A stretch of DNA of 64,000 nucleotides from Rutidosis leptorrhynchoides (lineage: Eukaryota > Streptophyta > Magnoliopsida > Asterales > Asteraceae). Position 1 is the first letter of the stretch; the number at the start of each line of letters is the position of its first letter. The notes under the pieces were generated by a model, which was not told the origin of the DNA, made no database searches, and saw only the letters and a program-made list of their open reading frames with translations. The stretch lies in contig NC_092334.1 in NCBI RefSeq assembly GCF_046630445.1, forward strand, positions 187,060,501 through 187,124,500, in the 5' to 3' direction. Below are positions 22,481 through 35,094 of this stretch, piece by piece. The translations under genes and the position numbers were made by a program.

Positions 22481-24200
22481 ATTCTGTACCTCGAGTATTA
22501 TCTTCGTTCTACGTATCGTTCTACATCATTATCTTTGTGTTTCATGGCAATTGTGTAATCTCCAATGTTTTAGAGATTATATATTCTTGTTCTAACGAAA
22601 ATCAGAAGAGATTAAAATTATATTAACTCATTAAATCCATGATTACATCTGAAGAAAATATATACGTATATATGTTTTCATAAAGATTGTAATTAAAAAT
22701 TCTTTTGTACAAACTGTTAATGGTGAACATATTTTAACGGGTAGGTAATACCCGAGGAATATTTAGATTTCATCTTAATAAGTTACACTGTACATTCGTT
22801 GAAGCTGATTCAATAGTCATTTACTATCCTACTTACAACCACCGATATACGTATCCGTTCACCGCAGAATAACCATTTTCATTCAATTTCTTATTTGGAT
22901 TTTGATCTATCAGAATCCAACAAGTGGCATAATGAAGAAATAATGGACACAATAAAAATTGATTAGAAACAGACTAATTAACAATATGAAATTTTGTTAA
23001 GAATGCACGCTAACTGTTTCCAGCTAACTGTTCCTAGCTAACTGGTTACATTTTATTTATCGCAGTTTATTTATCGCAATTTAATTATCTCAATTTTATT
23101 TATCGTCATTTAATTTCTGTTATTTACTTTACTCATTTAATTTATCGTCATTTAATTTATGTTATTTATTTTACGCACTTTAAATATCAGGACACGTATA
23201 CAAGGTTTTGACATATCATATTGACGCATCTATATATATTATTTGGAATCACCATAGACACTCTATATGCTGTAATGCTAGAGTTCGCTATACAGGATTG
23301 AGGTTGATTCTATAATAATATATATACTTTGAGTTGTGATCGAGTCTGAGACATGTACACGGGTCACGATACGTATTAATTAATTCGAATATTATATATT
23401 AAATTTTATATGAATTATTGGACTGTTAACTGTGGACTATCGACTGTGGACTAATGACATTGGACAATTAAAATGAATTAAAATATTGATTATAACATAT
23501 GAAACTAAACAATTCTTCAAGTTATCCACTTGATTTCATCTTAAACCTCATTTGTATCTTGACAACTACAATCTGCGATCAAACCTTTCATGATTCTTGA
23601 AAACACCTCAATCGAAAGGATGAACCAACCGTACTTCATCTATGGAAGAAAAGATTGATGCGTATAGTTATGCACCTGAAAACTCTCGGAAACTAAGTAA
23701 ACGTTTAACGAGTAGCTGTGCTAATTCCTTTAGCGTTATTATTACCGAAAATAACTTTGCAATCTCTTTCCAAATTAGCCAATTTTGTCACAGCTCTAAC
23801 AAGTCAACTTTGATTTTTCGTTTGAAACAACCTTATTATAACCTTGATATATATGTGTGCTCTTTTATTGTTACCGGGGAACCTTTTATATTCCACCATA
23901 TTACCAGCAGATGTACCAGCAACCTCGTCGCTCCTTGGTTTAAATCCCTCCGACAAATCACTATATTTATCTATTAAAGTCTCATCATGTACTCATCCAC
24001 ATCTTGTAACAAGAATTGCCATACCAATTACCAGGAATCAGCAAATATGTATTGTGAGTCTCGCAACGTTTACACATCAACAGTTATATGTATCCATATA
24101 ACATTTATCTCTTAGAACTATGATCTTCCATTCTGAAATTCTGAAAAGCACCCAGTCTACGAATTAATACTCTCAATTTTGAAAAGTTGAATGAAGCAAC
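22481..24200 (+). other. interior without recognised gene
   Basis: Includes the leader phrase TTTTAACGGGTAGGTAATAC at about 22733-22752 and, at about 23188-23470, a module homologous to the LTR of the young Ty3 element (about 4210-4450, reverse complement), e.g. ACCATAGACACTCTATATG and GAGGTTGATTC. The ORFs at 23642-23977 and 23844-24101 overlap and have no domain; one may be a coding relic but I cannot choose a frame. Confidence 0.5.
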
Positions 24201-24503
24201 AAAAACTGTAAACGACCTCAACAGCCAAAAGCTGATGATAAAGAATTGTATGTTGGCAAAGCTCAGAAAATGATTGAAACTGAAAAACTGATTGAGCAAA
24301 CTATGAAGGAGTCTCTGAACAAAACACAAGGACTAAACTTGTACATTAAGAATCCTGATGATTCTGTTTCTGATGAAATCTTTAGCGAATACCTTGCTTT
24401 TGACTCCAAACTCTTGCGGACAAATTTTCTTCACCATCCTTCGATATTAGAAATTCCAAGATATCATCGTATCTTTCATTATAAATATCCTCCATATTTC
24501 TGA
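24201..24503 (+). pseudogene. hydrophilic ORF relic of unknown function
   Basis: About 100 codons, open without a clear start, ending TGA at 24501-24503. Lys/Glu-rich segments (KAQKMIETEKLIEQTMKESL) precede an acidic and aromatic tail (NPDDSVSDEIFSEYLAFDSK, then HYKYPPYF). The composition looks like real protein rather than random AT-rich translation, and the frame extends upstream through a stop near 24190. Not gag or pol as far as I can tell. It may be a second accessory ORF of this non-autonomous element. Confidence 0.4.
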
Positions 24504-25613
24504 AGATATTTTCATAACTATTCTTATTTGAAATCATTAATCTCTTTCGTGCTATCAGTGTTACATCATATATAAACTGTTAGTTTCTATATTCTGTAAA
24601 CTTTCGAGCTTAAAATATGAATGTTATTGAAGTAATGTTGGGAACTGAAGCATGAGTTAGTATAATATAATGATACTTGATCAACGTGATTATATTACAG
24701 TAAGTCATTCTAAGTTTCTAATGGAACGTGATGATTCACAGATTATAACGTCATCACGTGCCATGTTACATAACTCTTTCATTCTGCCTAACTCCTGAAC
24801 ATATCAAGAAAATATATTCTTGATAGTTCTATTCTCAGTGATTCAGGTAATTGGACAAATCAAATCGTGCGATTATGTTCTTTCTTGTTTAGAACATTAA
24901 GTTCATTCGAAACTCCATACATACGAACTCTGGACCATTATTCGCTTGATTTAGAGTCAGGAAGAAAAAAAAAACAAGAGCATGGAGCTCCGAAATATAA
25001 AGGAAAATATAAAGTCAATCATAAACACATAAATTACAAACCGTGTATATCAATGCGAATAGCAAGGTAAAGACATGGGAAAAATTAAAAACACTATAAC
25101 CCCAAGGTAATAGTAGAAGTTAACAGATTCCTCTGGTAGTAGTTAGAATAGAAGAATGATTGTTGTGATAGTCAGAATGAGGTTAATAACCAGAGTTGGA
25201 TTAAGCATATTCACAATCATTGAAAGTATGGATCGAGAAAGAAAGTATTGGAGTGGTGAAAATAATGGAACGAAAGTAGTAGATTTATAGTGAAATATCA
25301 GACAGAGCAATCGGGGCAGATCATCGGATTTACTTAAAGAGATCTTAATTTCCTTTTTCACCGAAGAATCAGATCTTATATAGATTACGAAGATTTTCTT
25401 TAAATTCCTTGAATTCCAAAAATCTACCATGACTACGTCAAAAGTTAAAGACAAACTTGACTTTCCTCATTTCACTATTTTGTGATAGCTTCACTCGTAC
25501 TTTTCGAGTAATTGAATTATTTTATCTATATTAATCAATAATGATAAAACTATGTTTATCAACACATATTCGTCATGAAAACATTCTTATCGTTAGCCAT
25601 GACGACCTCGATC
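24504..25613 (+). other. interior without recognised gene
   Basis: AT-rich sequence up to the 3' hairpin. The minus-strand ORF at 25143-25454 has no domain. I see nothing else. Confidence 0.5.
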
Positions 25614-25649
25614 AAATTTCGGGACGAAATTTCTTTAACGGGTAGGTAC
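25614..25649 (+). promoter_or_regulatory. 3' hairpin and polypurine tract
   Basis: AAATTTCG-GGA-CGAAATTT at 25614-25632 forms an 8-bp stem with a GGA loop. Seventeen nt later (TTTAACGGGTAGGTAC being the tract) the 3' LTR starts at 25650. Arrangement and spacing match 6459-6494. Confidence 0.75.
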
Positions 25650-27476
25650 TGTGACGACCCGGAAAATTTCGACTAATTTTAAACCAAACCCTCGATACGA
25701 TATTATATTTTTGACGTGATAAGAAAAGCCTGTTAGGTTGAGTCTCAAAAAATTTTGAACTGTTTCATATATTCAATTGACCTTCGACCATTCCCGACAA
25801 TTCACGAACCACTATTTGTAAATAGTTATGTGTGAATATATTTATATATATAAATAATAATTGGAAATATAATTTGAAACATTATATGTTGTTGTTATTA
25901 AAACGAATTTTGTAAAATAAAATAAAAAATAGAATATTATAATAATTACTATTTACAACATAACTATATATAAATAAAGTATAGTAAAAAAAATAATATT
26001 AAATGATTCTAATACTCGGTTGATATTTCGTTAGCGTTCATATAGATTTAACATGAGTTTATGAAGGATTAAAATAAAAGTTGAACTGTAAATCGATTAC
26101 GAAGATTTTAGATTTGTCAAAAGTATTTTTACCTTTTTAAGTTTAATAATTAGCACAACGTACATATAAATCGGAACAGAAAATAAATAATTTTTGAACT
26201 TTTTGATCAGGTTTCAAACAGGTAATGACTGAAATAAATAAATGGACTTATTTTTAAAATATGGAATTTTTCTAAAATAAATTATCCGTAACTGTTTAGC
26301 AATGGACACACCCCGTAAAAACCGTCGGTAGATTTAAGTGGCTGCTATACTTTCTGCACGTTTTCTTTTTTCTAATCATGCAGGTAATAATAATTTATTA
26401 GTATTGTTATTATATTATTTATATTATTATTAATAACACTGTAAAGGTACACATATACATATATAGCATATAGAGATAGATAGGAAGACACACTTTCCAT
26501 CTCTTCGCTTGTCACGAACTGCACCCATTACCACCTGACCACCGTCGGTCATCTCCATCACTTCACCAACTCCAGAAACCCACAATCACCGATGACCACC
26601 TTCATCGCTATCATGCCACCGACCACCGCCATCATCATCGTTTTATTTTTTTTCTTGCTACCCGAGAACACCTCAAACCCACATCACCATACATCAACCA
26701 ACAAACCTGCAATCTGTGTTACTGCTGCTCCGTTGCTCGATCAACCGCTAAACGACCACCGTAACCACCATTCCAACCTCTCTCTCTCCTCTCTCTCTCT
26801 CTTAATTCTTATAATCGAACCCATCTCACTTTTGATTATCGTTATCAAGAACAAACCACCACTATACACCAATTTTCACTTACAACTCGATTACAGCTAC
26901 TACTGCAGCCTTGTTGATGATCCTGTCGTGTTCGATGAAAACTGCAACCATTTTCTTTACCGTCATCCCTTTATCTCTCTCTATATCCCTTTTTCTCTCA
27001 CTACAACTATGTAACCATCACTACTTCTATTTTCTTTTCAAGAACAAATATATAACATGAATCCATCGAGAGCCTTGTTGTTGTTACTACTATTACTCGA
27101 ATCCTGTGAAGAAGAAGATGATGATATAATCATCATGGAAGATGATGATATAAATTTGATGATGATTAGGGAAAATGATTGTATGATGATGATAATCGTT
27201 TATTAATTGTACGGTGAGATGGTAATAACACACGATGACGTTTCGATGAAATGATGATAGTTACGTTTGCTCGCTGATGATGATGAGATATTATGATATT
27301 AATGATGATGAAAATATGATGTTGGCGTGATGAAGATGATGGGATGACATAGATGATAACGAAGATGATGTATGATGATGATGATCAACGATGTTAAGGA
27401 TCAAAGATAATGATAAGATGATAGTGAAGGTACGGGTTAAATTTATTTAATGTAATAATAATTTAAGAAAGAAATC

Positions 27477-27557
27477 ACAGCTCAGTTGGTCTGGAGGGTG
27501 CTTGTTAACCGAGAGGTCGTGGGTTCGAAACTAGGCCACTGCAAAGCAATTTTTTTT
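27477..27557 (+). ncRNA. tRNA-like module with good A and B boxes and a T-run
   Basis: AGCTCAGTTGGT at 27479-27490 is a near-perfect A box and GGTTCGAAAC at 27522-27531 a near-perfect B box, about 43 bp apart as in tRNA genes. CTTGTTAACC between them resembles a tRNA-Asn(GUU) anticodon arm. A T8 run at about 27550-27557 would act as a Pol III terminator. There is no recognisable acceptor stem, so I call it a tRNA-derived (SINE-head-like) sequence. It lies in the LTR segment missing from the 5' LTR. Confidence 0.6.
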
Positions 27558-27712
27558 CAATAACACCGGAAAGCTGGGCTGTCAGGAAAGCTGGGCTGTT
27601 GTCAAAGTGTATTGTTGGGCCATGTATTCGATTGGGCCGTATTATATTTTTAAGGGTGAACTGAGACAGAAAAAGGGTTAAATAAATTCAAATTGCAATA
27701 TAAAACAGAAAA

Positions 27713-27795
27713 GATGGGTCGGTTGGATGGTTAGGCGAGTGTTCTTGTTAGCGGGAGGTTGCGGGTTCGAGTCCCGTTTTGGGCATTTATTTTTA
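27713..27795 (+). ncRNA. second tRNA-like module in the 3' LTR
   Basis: Counterpart of the 19869-19949 module: B box GGTTCGAGTCC at 27764-27774, same weak A box, followed by GGGCATTTATTTTT and the (ATT)n array. The GTTAGCGGGAGGTTGCGGG part resembles the 27477 module, suggesting two related tRNA-like units in tandem, about 240 bp apart. Confidence 0.5.
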
Positions 27796-27834
27796 GAAGC
27801 TAGTTTTAAGGTAGTATTTCAATTATCATCATCA

Positions 27835-27950
<116 letters not shown>

Positions 27951-29502
27951 ATTTTTATTATTATCATTATTATTATTGCTATTAGTAATTATTATATTAT
28001 TGCAAATATTAAAAATATAAAAATTAGCATCATAATTATTATTAGTAAAATTATTATTTTTGTAGTTATTATTATTAGTATTAACTATTATTAAAATTAA
28101 CATTTTCATTAAGAAGTATTATTTTTATTAAAGTTATCATTTTATCATTTATACTAAAAGTATCATTTTTAACTTTATTATCATTATTATTATTTTTATC
28201 ATTACTAATATTATTTTAGTATTATTATAATTTTAACAAAACAAACGATATGTATATATATACAAAACATATATTTAATACATATAACATAACAGAACTT
28301 ATATTTTTAAATATTTTAAATATATAAAATGAATATATGAAACCTATAGGTTATTAATATGAAAATGATATGACTAATAAGCTTATATATATATATATAT
28401 ATAAATTGTTCGATTACAATTATATGTGTTAATATATATATAAATGATATACGTTCGTGAATCCGAGGTCAACCCTATACTTGTTCAATGTCGTCATATG
28501 TATTTTTACTACAAAATACAATATAGTGAGTTTCATTTGCTCCCTTTTTCAATGCTTTTGCAATATATATTTTTGAGACTGAGAATACATGCGCTGCTTT
28601 ATAACTGTTTTACAACTGTTTTATTAAATGCTTTTGAAATATACATTTTAAACTGCGAATACATGAAATGATTTTATAAATGTTTGACGAGATAGACACA
28701 AGAAAAACATTCCTCGAAAGAATTATGTGGACGTGATAATTGCCACCATTGAATTATGTGGACGTGATAATTGCCACAATTGTTATGAATATTTTTCCCC
28801 TGATTATTATTGCTTGGTAACCTAAGAATTGGGGAACATCACTAATTTTGAGAATTAGTGCACGCCTAATTGACGCTAATCCTAAAGTTAGCTACCGGGT
28901 TTAACACCCCCACCCAGAATGTTCACTAGACGAAAGAGCTAGTGGGCGTGGTGTTTAGTACTTCGAAGTTTATATGATTATTATACAGACGAGATGTTCT
29001 GTTTTGTAGATATTATTATGCGCATTATATGTTAAGGTTGGTTACCAATCTAAGCTATGAAAGCAATGAAAAGTGAATGTTATGTATCGAGAGAATGATT
29101 TTATACACAGGTTATGTGTATGTTATTTTTGTGCACAAGATATGTGTACGGTTACTAAGATTTATGAAAGATGATTTCGTACACGAGAAAGGTGTACTGT
29201 ATTTAAAAGATATCGCATGTACATTACAGGTGGGTATAGGATTCGGGCCCATTTGTACCATGCAGGATTTAAATCTTGTGGTCTATCAAATTCATGATTT
29301 TTATTGTTTATGATAAACCTATGAACTCACCAACCTTTTGGTTGACACTTTAAAGCATGTTTATTCTCAGGTATGAAAGAAATCTTCCGCTGTGCATTTG
29401 CTCATATTACATGGAGTCGTTCATGGCATATAGAGGTCAGAACCTCGAAATGGGACCAACTGTTGAAGACTTCATCTAGATGGATTATGACGGGTCACTA
29501 CA

Positions 29503-29657
29503 TTTACCATTAATCACTTATCAGCATCTATTATATTTGATACTGGTGCCGATAGAAGTTACATGTGTAGAGAATTTTACGCTAAATTGAATTGTTCATC
29601 ATTACCTCTAGATGCTAAGTACATGATTGAGTTAGGTAATGGTAAACTAATTAAAGC
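29503..29657 (+). pseudogene. old Tekay element: protease relic, first part
   Basis: After the TTTAC duplication the frame reads FDTGADRSYMCREFYAKLNC then DAKYMIELGNGKLIKA, homologous to [20 protein letters not shown] in the intact element, with the catalytic D-T-G. It is interrupted at 29657 by the LINE. Fragment 3 of 5; its continuity with 18332-18618 and 35095-35539 proves the nesting order. Confidence 0.9.
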
Positions 29658-29756
29658 ATCGGGCTTTTCTTGATTCGCTAGTCATAGGTAAAACATCGGG
29701 AGGGGTTAAGAAAACTGCCACGAAACCCCCAACTAGGGTTTTGTGCAGTTGAACGA

Positions 29757-31045
29757 TTGATGGGAAGGAAGATGACTCTGAGGGCGAATCGGATGGAGTT
29801 AAAAGTACCAGGCGCTACACAAATTCATCAAGTGATTCGCAGGTGCCTAAATCGAGTGGAGATCATCAGGAAAAGGAACAAGTCGAGGTTCATACGGTCA
29901 GAGGAGGAAATTGATCCGAGATCCAAATTCAATAAAGAGTTTCCTATTTTGGATTCGGTAAGACGGAATAAAGCTCAGAAAGTTACAATTATTTCTTTAA
30001 ACCTTTTTGTGGACGTGGCTGGGAACACAACTAGCTTGCAGGTTCCTGTAAACCCTACTGTAAACCCTCTGGTAGAAGTGGCTGTGAACGAGACTAACTT
30101 GCAAGGTCCTTTAAATCCTCCTGTGGTGGTTGTTAACTCGCCTTGTATGCAGGAGAATAGTGTTGATGGCTCAAAGCAACTTCCTAGTTATCTCTCTAAA
30201 TTGAATGGTAAGCATGCTGACCAAAAGGTGAACTTTCGATTTATTGCAAGTGCTCGTAATTTGGAAGATGATGTTGATGTTGAAATTCCAATAGAATCGG
30301 TTCTTGAGGTGAATGAACGTTACAATAACACACTTTATGGTTATTTTCTTGGTAAAAGAGTAGCGTATCCGGTTGTGAAGAACTATGTTACCAATGTGTG
30401 GCGGAAGTTTGGCCTTAAAAGATAATGATGAACGCCAAGGGTTTCTTTTTCTTCAAGTTTGATACGGAGAGTGGAATGAATAATGTTCTCGAAGGAGGTC
30501 CATGGATCATTCGAAATATTCCCATCATCTTGAATAAGTGGTCTCCTGAAATTGCATTGACTAAAGAAGAATTACATAGCATCCCAGTTTGGGTCAAATT
30601 GCACGATATTCCACTAGCGGGATTTACTGAAGATGGGCTAAGTATTATGGCATCAAAAGTAGGTATCCCAATCATGCTTGATTCGTATACTAGCACTATG
30701 TGCAAGGAATCTTGGGGTCGTCCTAACTTTGCTCGAGCTTTAGTTGAAGTGCCTGCTGATCATGAGATGAAAGAACAATTAAGATTAGCAATTCCTAGCC
30801 CGTCGGGTAAGCCTAAAACTATTAGTACTGTTCGTTTTGAATATGAATGGAAGCCTCCAAGGTGTAACATGTGTGCAATATTCGGTCATAATGACAATCA
30901 ATGTCCAAAGCAAGTTACGAAAGTGGCCGAGAATAAAAAGATTGACGATGAGGGTTTTGTACTTCCGAAGGAAAATAAGCAAACCAAGAAAGATATTGTG
31001 AGTAAAAGTCTTTCTTTTGCGGTGGGTAAACCAAAGTATAAATGA
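29757..31045 (+). pseudogene. LINE ORF1 (DUF4283 and CCHC zinc knuckle)
   Basis: Two frames: 29757-30425 (222 codons) and 30425-31045 (206 codons), broken by a frameshift at the junction. The DUF4283-like region spans it (LYGYFLGKRVAYPVVKNYV, then KGFFFFKFDTESGMNNVLEG, GGPWIIRNIP). A single knuckle CNMCAIFGHNDNQC is followed by a Lys-rich tail. In plant L1 elements this protein binds the LINE RNA. The first 60 codons are basic. Confidence 0.85.
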
Positions 31046-31313
31046 GTGTATATGCCTGTTAACCGATCGCAACACACTAAGCATTCAGCTAGTACATTGC
31101 AGCATACCCCTAGTGTCTCTCGTAATAAGGAAGTGGTGGAAATAAGTAATTCTTTTAGTGCATTAGGCGTGGATAATGATAATATTGCTGATATCTAAAA
31201 GTTCCCGGATAAAGCTTTACAGGATGAGGAAAGTGATGTAGAAGGATCCCAAAAGGATCCTACTGATTTTGGGGATAATTTTGAAGGTGCAAGCACACCT
31301 TATAAAAAGTTTC
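31046..31313 (+). other. LINE spacer between ORF1 and ORF2
   Basis: 268 bp. Some continuation of the ORF1 C-terminus is possible in shifted frames, but no domain is visible. Confidence 0.5.
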
Positions 31314-34300
31314 CCAATGAATAGCCTTGCTACATGGAACATTCAGGGTTGAATCGCATCCCGAAACAGAAAGAGATTCGTGAAGTGGTTAAGGGTAATA
31401 ATTTATGTTTTTGTGCTATTTTGGAGTCTCATGTTGATATTAGTAAACTTAGTAATATTTGCGCGTCGGTTTTTCGCCAATGGCAATGGACCTCTAATAA
31501 TAATTTATGCCAAGGTGGTACACGTATCATTATGGGTTGGAATCCTCTTGTAGTGAATGTTATTGTGATTGATATGTCGGACCAGGTTGTTCACTGCCTA
31601 ATCCATTTTGTTCGTGAGGACAAACGCACCTATGTCTCTATTGTTTATGCCAAAAACTACTATATTCATCGTCGAGATTTGTGGGACAATTTGTGTAAGC
31701 ATACTATTTTTGTGGGAAACCACCCTTGGGTGATTATGGGTGACTTTAATGTTTCTCTGAACCTTGATGATTCAACAGCAGGTGGATCTAATGTTACATT
31801 GGCTATGCGAGAATTTCGTGAATGTGTTAATCATATGAGAATGAGTGATGTTTCTCAGTCGGGCCTCCATTTTACGTGGAATCAAAGACCTAATGCTTCT
31901 GATGGTATCCTTAAAAAGATTGATAGGATTATGGCTAATGATATATTTATTAATGAGTTTTTGAATGCTCATGCTTTTTTTCTTCCATATCGGATCTCTG
32001 ATCATAGTCCGGCGGTTTTGAAAATTCCAACCTCATACAGTGCGCATATTAAACCGTTTAAGTTTTCTAACTTCATTGTTTATAAAGAGGGTTTTGATGG
32101 TATTGTGTTGAAAGGATGGAAAAGGGTTCTTATTGGTCACTCTATGTTCCAAGTTGTTAAAAAGCTGCGTGATTTAAAGAAACCTCTTAGGATATTGATG
32201 TGGCACCAAGGTAATGTTCATAACCGTGTCGTGCAGTTACGGCTTGAACTTGATCAAGCTCAAATTCGTCTTGATTTGGATCCTTTTTCTAATGACGCTA
32301 GAGAAGAACACTGCCACTTACTTCATGCTTATAACTCTGCGATTATTGATGAGGAACTTTTTTGCAACAAAAAGCGAAGATTGATTGGTTGCGTTTGGGT
32401 GATAATAATACTAGATTCTTTCATAAAGTGGTTAAAGGCAAACAACATAGGAATAATATTCTCACAGTAGAAGACAATATGGGCAACATTGTGGAGGGGC
32501 GAGATGTACCAGCATGCTTTGTCTCGCATTATACGAACTTCTTGGGTATTGCCCCGGACTCCACTCTGATCGACATTCCAGGTGATTTATTTACCCGTAA
32601 GATTTCTCATGATAAAGCTACTTATTTGATACGCCCGGTCTTAGCAGCGGAAATTAAATCTGCTATCTTTGATATTGGGAACAATAAGTCACCTGGTCCA
32701 GATGGCTATACCGCTGAGTTTTTCAAGTCTATGTGGAATATTATTGGTGATGATATTGTTAAAGCTGTTCAAGACTTTTTCAATAATGGTCAATTACTGA
32801 CTGAAATTAACCACACGGTTATTGCTTTGATTCCTAATGTTGAAACTCCATGTAAAGTTACTGATTATCACCCGATTTCTTGTTGTAATGTCCTCTATAA
32901 ATGTATCAGTAAAATTATTGCTAATCGTATAAAGGAGGTGCTTGGTGATATTGTCAATATTAATCAATCGGCGTTCGTCGTGGGTCGTAGAATCTCAGAT
33001 AATATTCTTCTTACCCAGGAGCTAATGCGAAATTACCATCTACGTACGGGTGTCCCAAGATGTGCTTTTAAAGTTGATATCCAAAAGGCTTATGATACCA
33101 TTAGATGGGATTTTCTTGAAGTAGTTTTGACTTGGTTCGGTGTTCATCGTTTCATGAGATGGATTATGAAATGCATTTCAACTGTCTTGTTTTCGTTTAA
33201 TATTAATGGTGAGTTACACGGTTACTTTAAGGGTACGGGGAGATCCTCTATCTCCTTATTTGTTTACGATGGTCATGGAAATTTTGTCTCTTTTATTAGC
33301 ACGATCAGCTCAAATGACAGAAGGTTTTCAATACCATCCGAAGTGTGAAGAACAACAAATTATTAATCTGTGTTTTGCAGATGACTTATTTATCTTCTCT
33401 CACGCGGACTTGGTTTCTGTTACTACCATAAGCGATACTCTTCATCAATTCACAGCTTGGTCCGGTTTAGTCCCAAGTTTGCAAAAAGTACAACTTATTT
33501 TGCTAATGTGCGACAAAGCACGAAGGACCAGATTCTAAATATTTTGCCATTTGCGGAAGGATCGCTTCCGGTTAAATATTTAGGAGTCCCTTTGATTTCT
33601 TCAACGTCTTTATTATCGTGATTGTAAGGTTCTTGATGATAATGTTAGAAATAGGGTAGAGAACTGGAAAAACCGCTTTTTGTCTTTTGCAGGTAGACTT
33701 CAACTGATTGTTTCAGTTTTGTCTTCAATGCAAGTTTATTAGCAATCCGTCTTCATTCTTCCATGTGCTACATTAAAATAAATTGAATCCTTGATGAGAG
33801 GATTCTTATGGTGTCAAGGTACGCTCAAAAAAGGTAAACCGAAAGTTAAATGGAAAGATGTTTGTTTAACAAAATCAGAAGGAGGTTTGGGAATCAAGAG
33901 TCTTTCCGAGTGGAACTCTGCTCTTATTTTGACTCATATTTGGAGGCTTATCTCTCATAAAGATTCCTTATGGTCCGTTGGATTCACACTCATAAGCTTG
34001 CAGGTCGAAACTTTTGGAACATTGATACTCAGCCAAACTCGAGTTGGAGTTGGCGGAAAATTCTTGATGTTCGTGAGCTAGTTAAAGGAAGATTTATTCA
34101 TATTGTTAATAATGGTGAATTTACTTCTATGTGGTATGATATATGGTGTGACTTTGGCCCTCTTGCTGATTTAGTTTCGACTAGAATGATATACCACGAG
34201 GGTTCTGATCCTTCATTCTCAATAAAGGATATGGTTCTAGCAAATTATTTGAATTGGCCATCTAGTTGGTTGTCTCGTTTTCCCCAACTTGCTATGATTT

Positions 34301-34932
34301 CAGCCCCGGTTCTTTCCTTGGCCCCTGATGTTATTAAATGGCGTGATATTGATGGTAATTTACAGGATTTCTTGGTCCACCTTGTATGGGAGACTATTCG
34401 CAGCAAATCCACTCAGGTTCCGTGGGCCTCGGATGTTTGGTTTTCGAATAATATTCCTAAGCATCATTTTGTTATGTGGTTGCTTATGGGAGAAAAGTTA
34501 AAGACTCAAGACAAGCTTAAGCATTGGAAAGTTTCGGAGAATCAAGTTTTGCTTTGTTCGTTATGTGAGCAGGTTTCAGAATCTCATGACCATTTGTTCT
34601 TCAATTGCCCGTTTTCTCTTCAGGTTTGGAATCATGTGAAAAACCATATGGAATTTCCTATTTTTAGCAACTCATGGAAAGACTTTACATTGCTGGTTAG
34701 CCCGTTTGCTAAAAGAAGGATTGCTAGAAATATTATGGTCAAGTTGTTATACGCGGCTACAGTGTATAGTGTGTGGCAGGAGAGAAACAATCGCTTGTTT
34801 AAGAAGAAAAAGAGATCGGTGGATCAAGTTTATAAAGACATTTATGCTACTGTCAGATTGAAGTTAATGACCATCAATTGGAAGAAGACTCCTCAGACGC
34901 TAAGACTGAAGTCGGATTGGAAGATATCTTGA
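31314..34932 (+). pseudogene. LINE ORF2: AP endonuclease, reverse transcriptase, zf-RVT
   Basis: Begins near 31314 (NSLATWNIQG, then a one-base shift). The endonuclease is in the frame 31334-32470 (MGDFNVSLN, KIDRIMAND, ISDHSPAVLK). RT starts in the frame 32362-33348 (NNKSPGPDGYTAEFFKSMWN, NQSAFVVGRRISDNILL, FKVDIQKAYDTIRWDFL) and, after a shift near 33230, continues at 33206-33538 (GDPLSPYLFTMVMEILS) with the catalytic CFADDLFIF. More shifts follow. The C-terminal zinc-binding region is in 33970-34932 (CSLCEQVSESHDHLFFNCPF). At least four frame breaks make it dead, but all domains remain, so it inserted at full length. Confidence 0.9.
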
Positions 34933-35094
34933 GTCTTTTTTATGTGAGCAGTTTGCTCTTGGGTTTATGTTTGGCTAGTTGTAGCTTGGTTTCTTGAGAG
35001 GTTATAGGATTCACCTGTAACCGTCTGTGCGTATTTGTAAACATTCGTTATTCTTTTTAATAAGATTCACCGGGTAAAACCCATTACCCAAAAA
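34933..35094 (+). other. LINE 3' untranslated region and A-tail
   Basis: Short 3' UTR ending ACCGGGTAAAACCCATTACC and a few A residues, followed by the right TSD copy. Confidence 0.75.

Larger units (their letters stand above)
29658..35094 (+). mobile_element. full-length, inactive LINE (L1 clade)
   Basis: 5437 bp flanked by a 14-bp duplication AAACTAATTAAAGC (29644-29657 and 35095-35108), ending in a short A-run after ACCGGGTAAAACCCATTACC. ORF1 (DUF4283 plus zinc knuckle) and ORF2 (APE-type endonuclease, RT, zinc-binding C-terminus) are both present but frameshifted. The variable-length TSD and A-tail indicate target-primed reverse transcription. It inserted into the protease region of the old Tekay element. 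Confidence 0.93.

Noticed and set aside
27477..27557. A functional tRNA-Asn gene.
   Set aside because: A and B boxes are good, but I cannot pair an acceptor stem and the 3' part is degraded.
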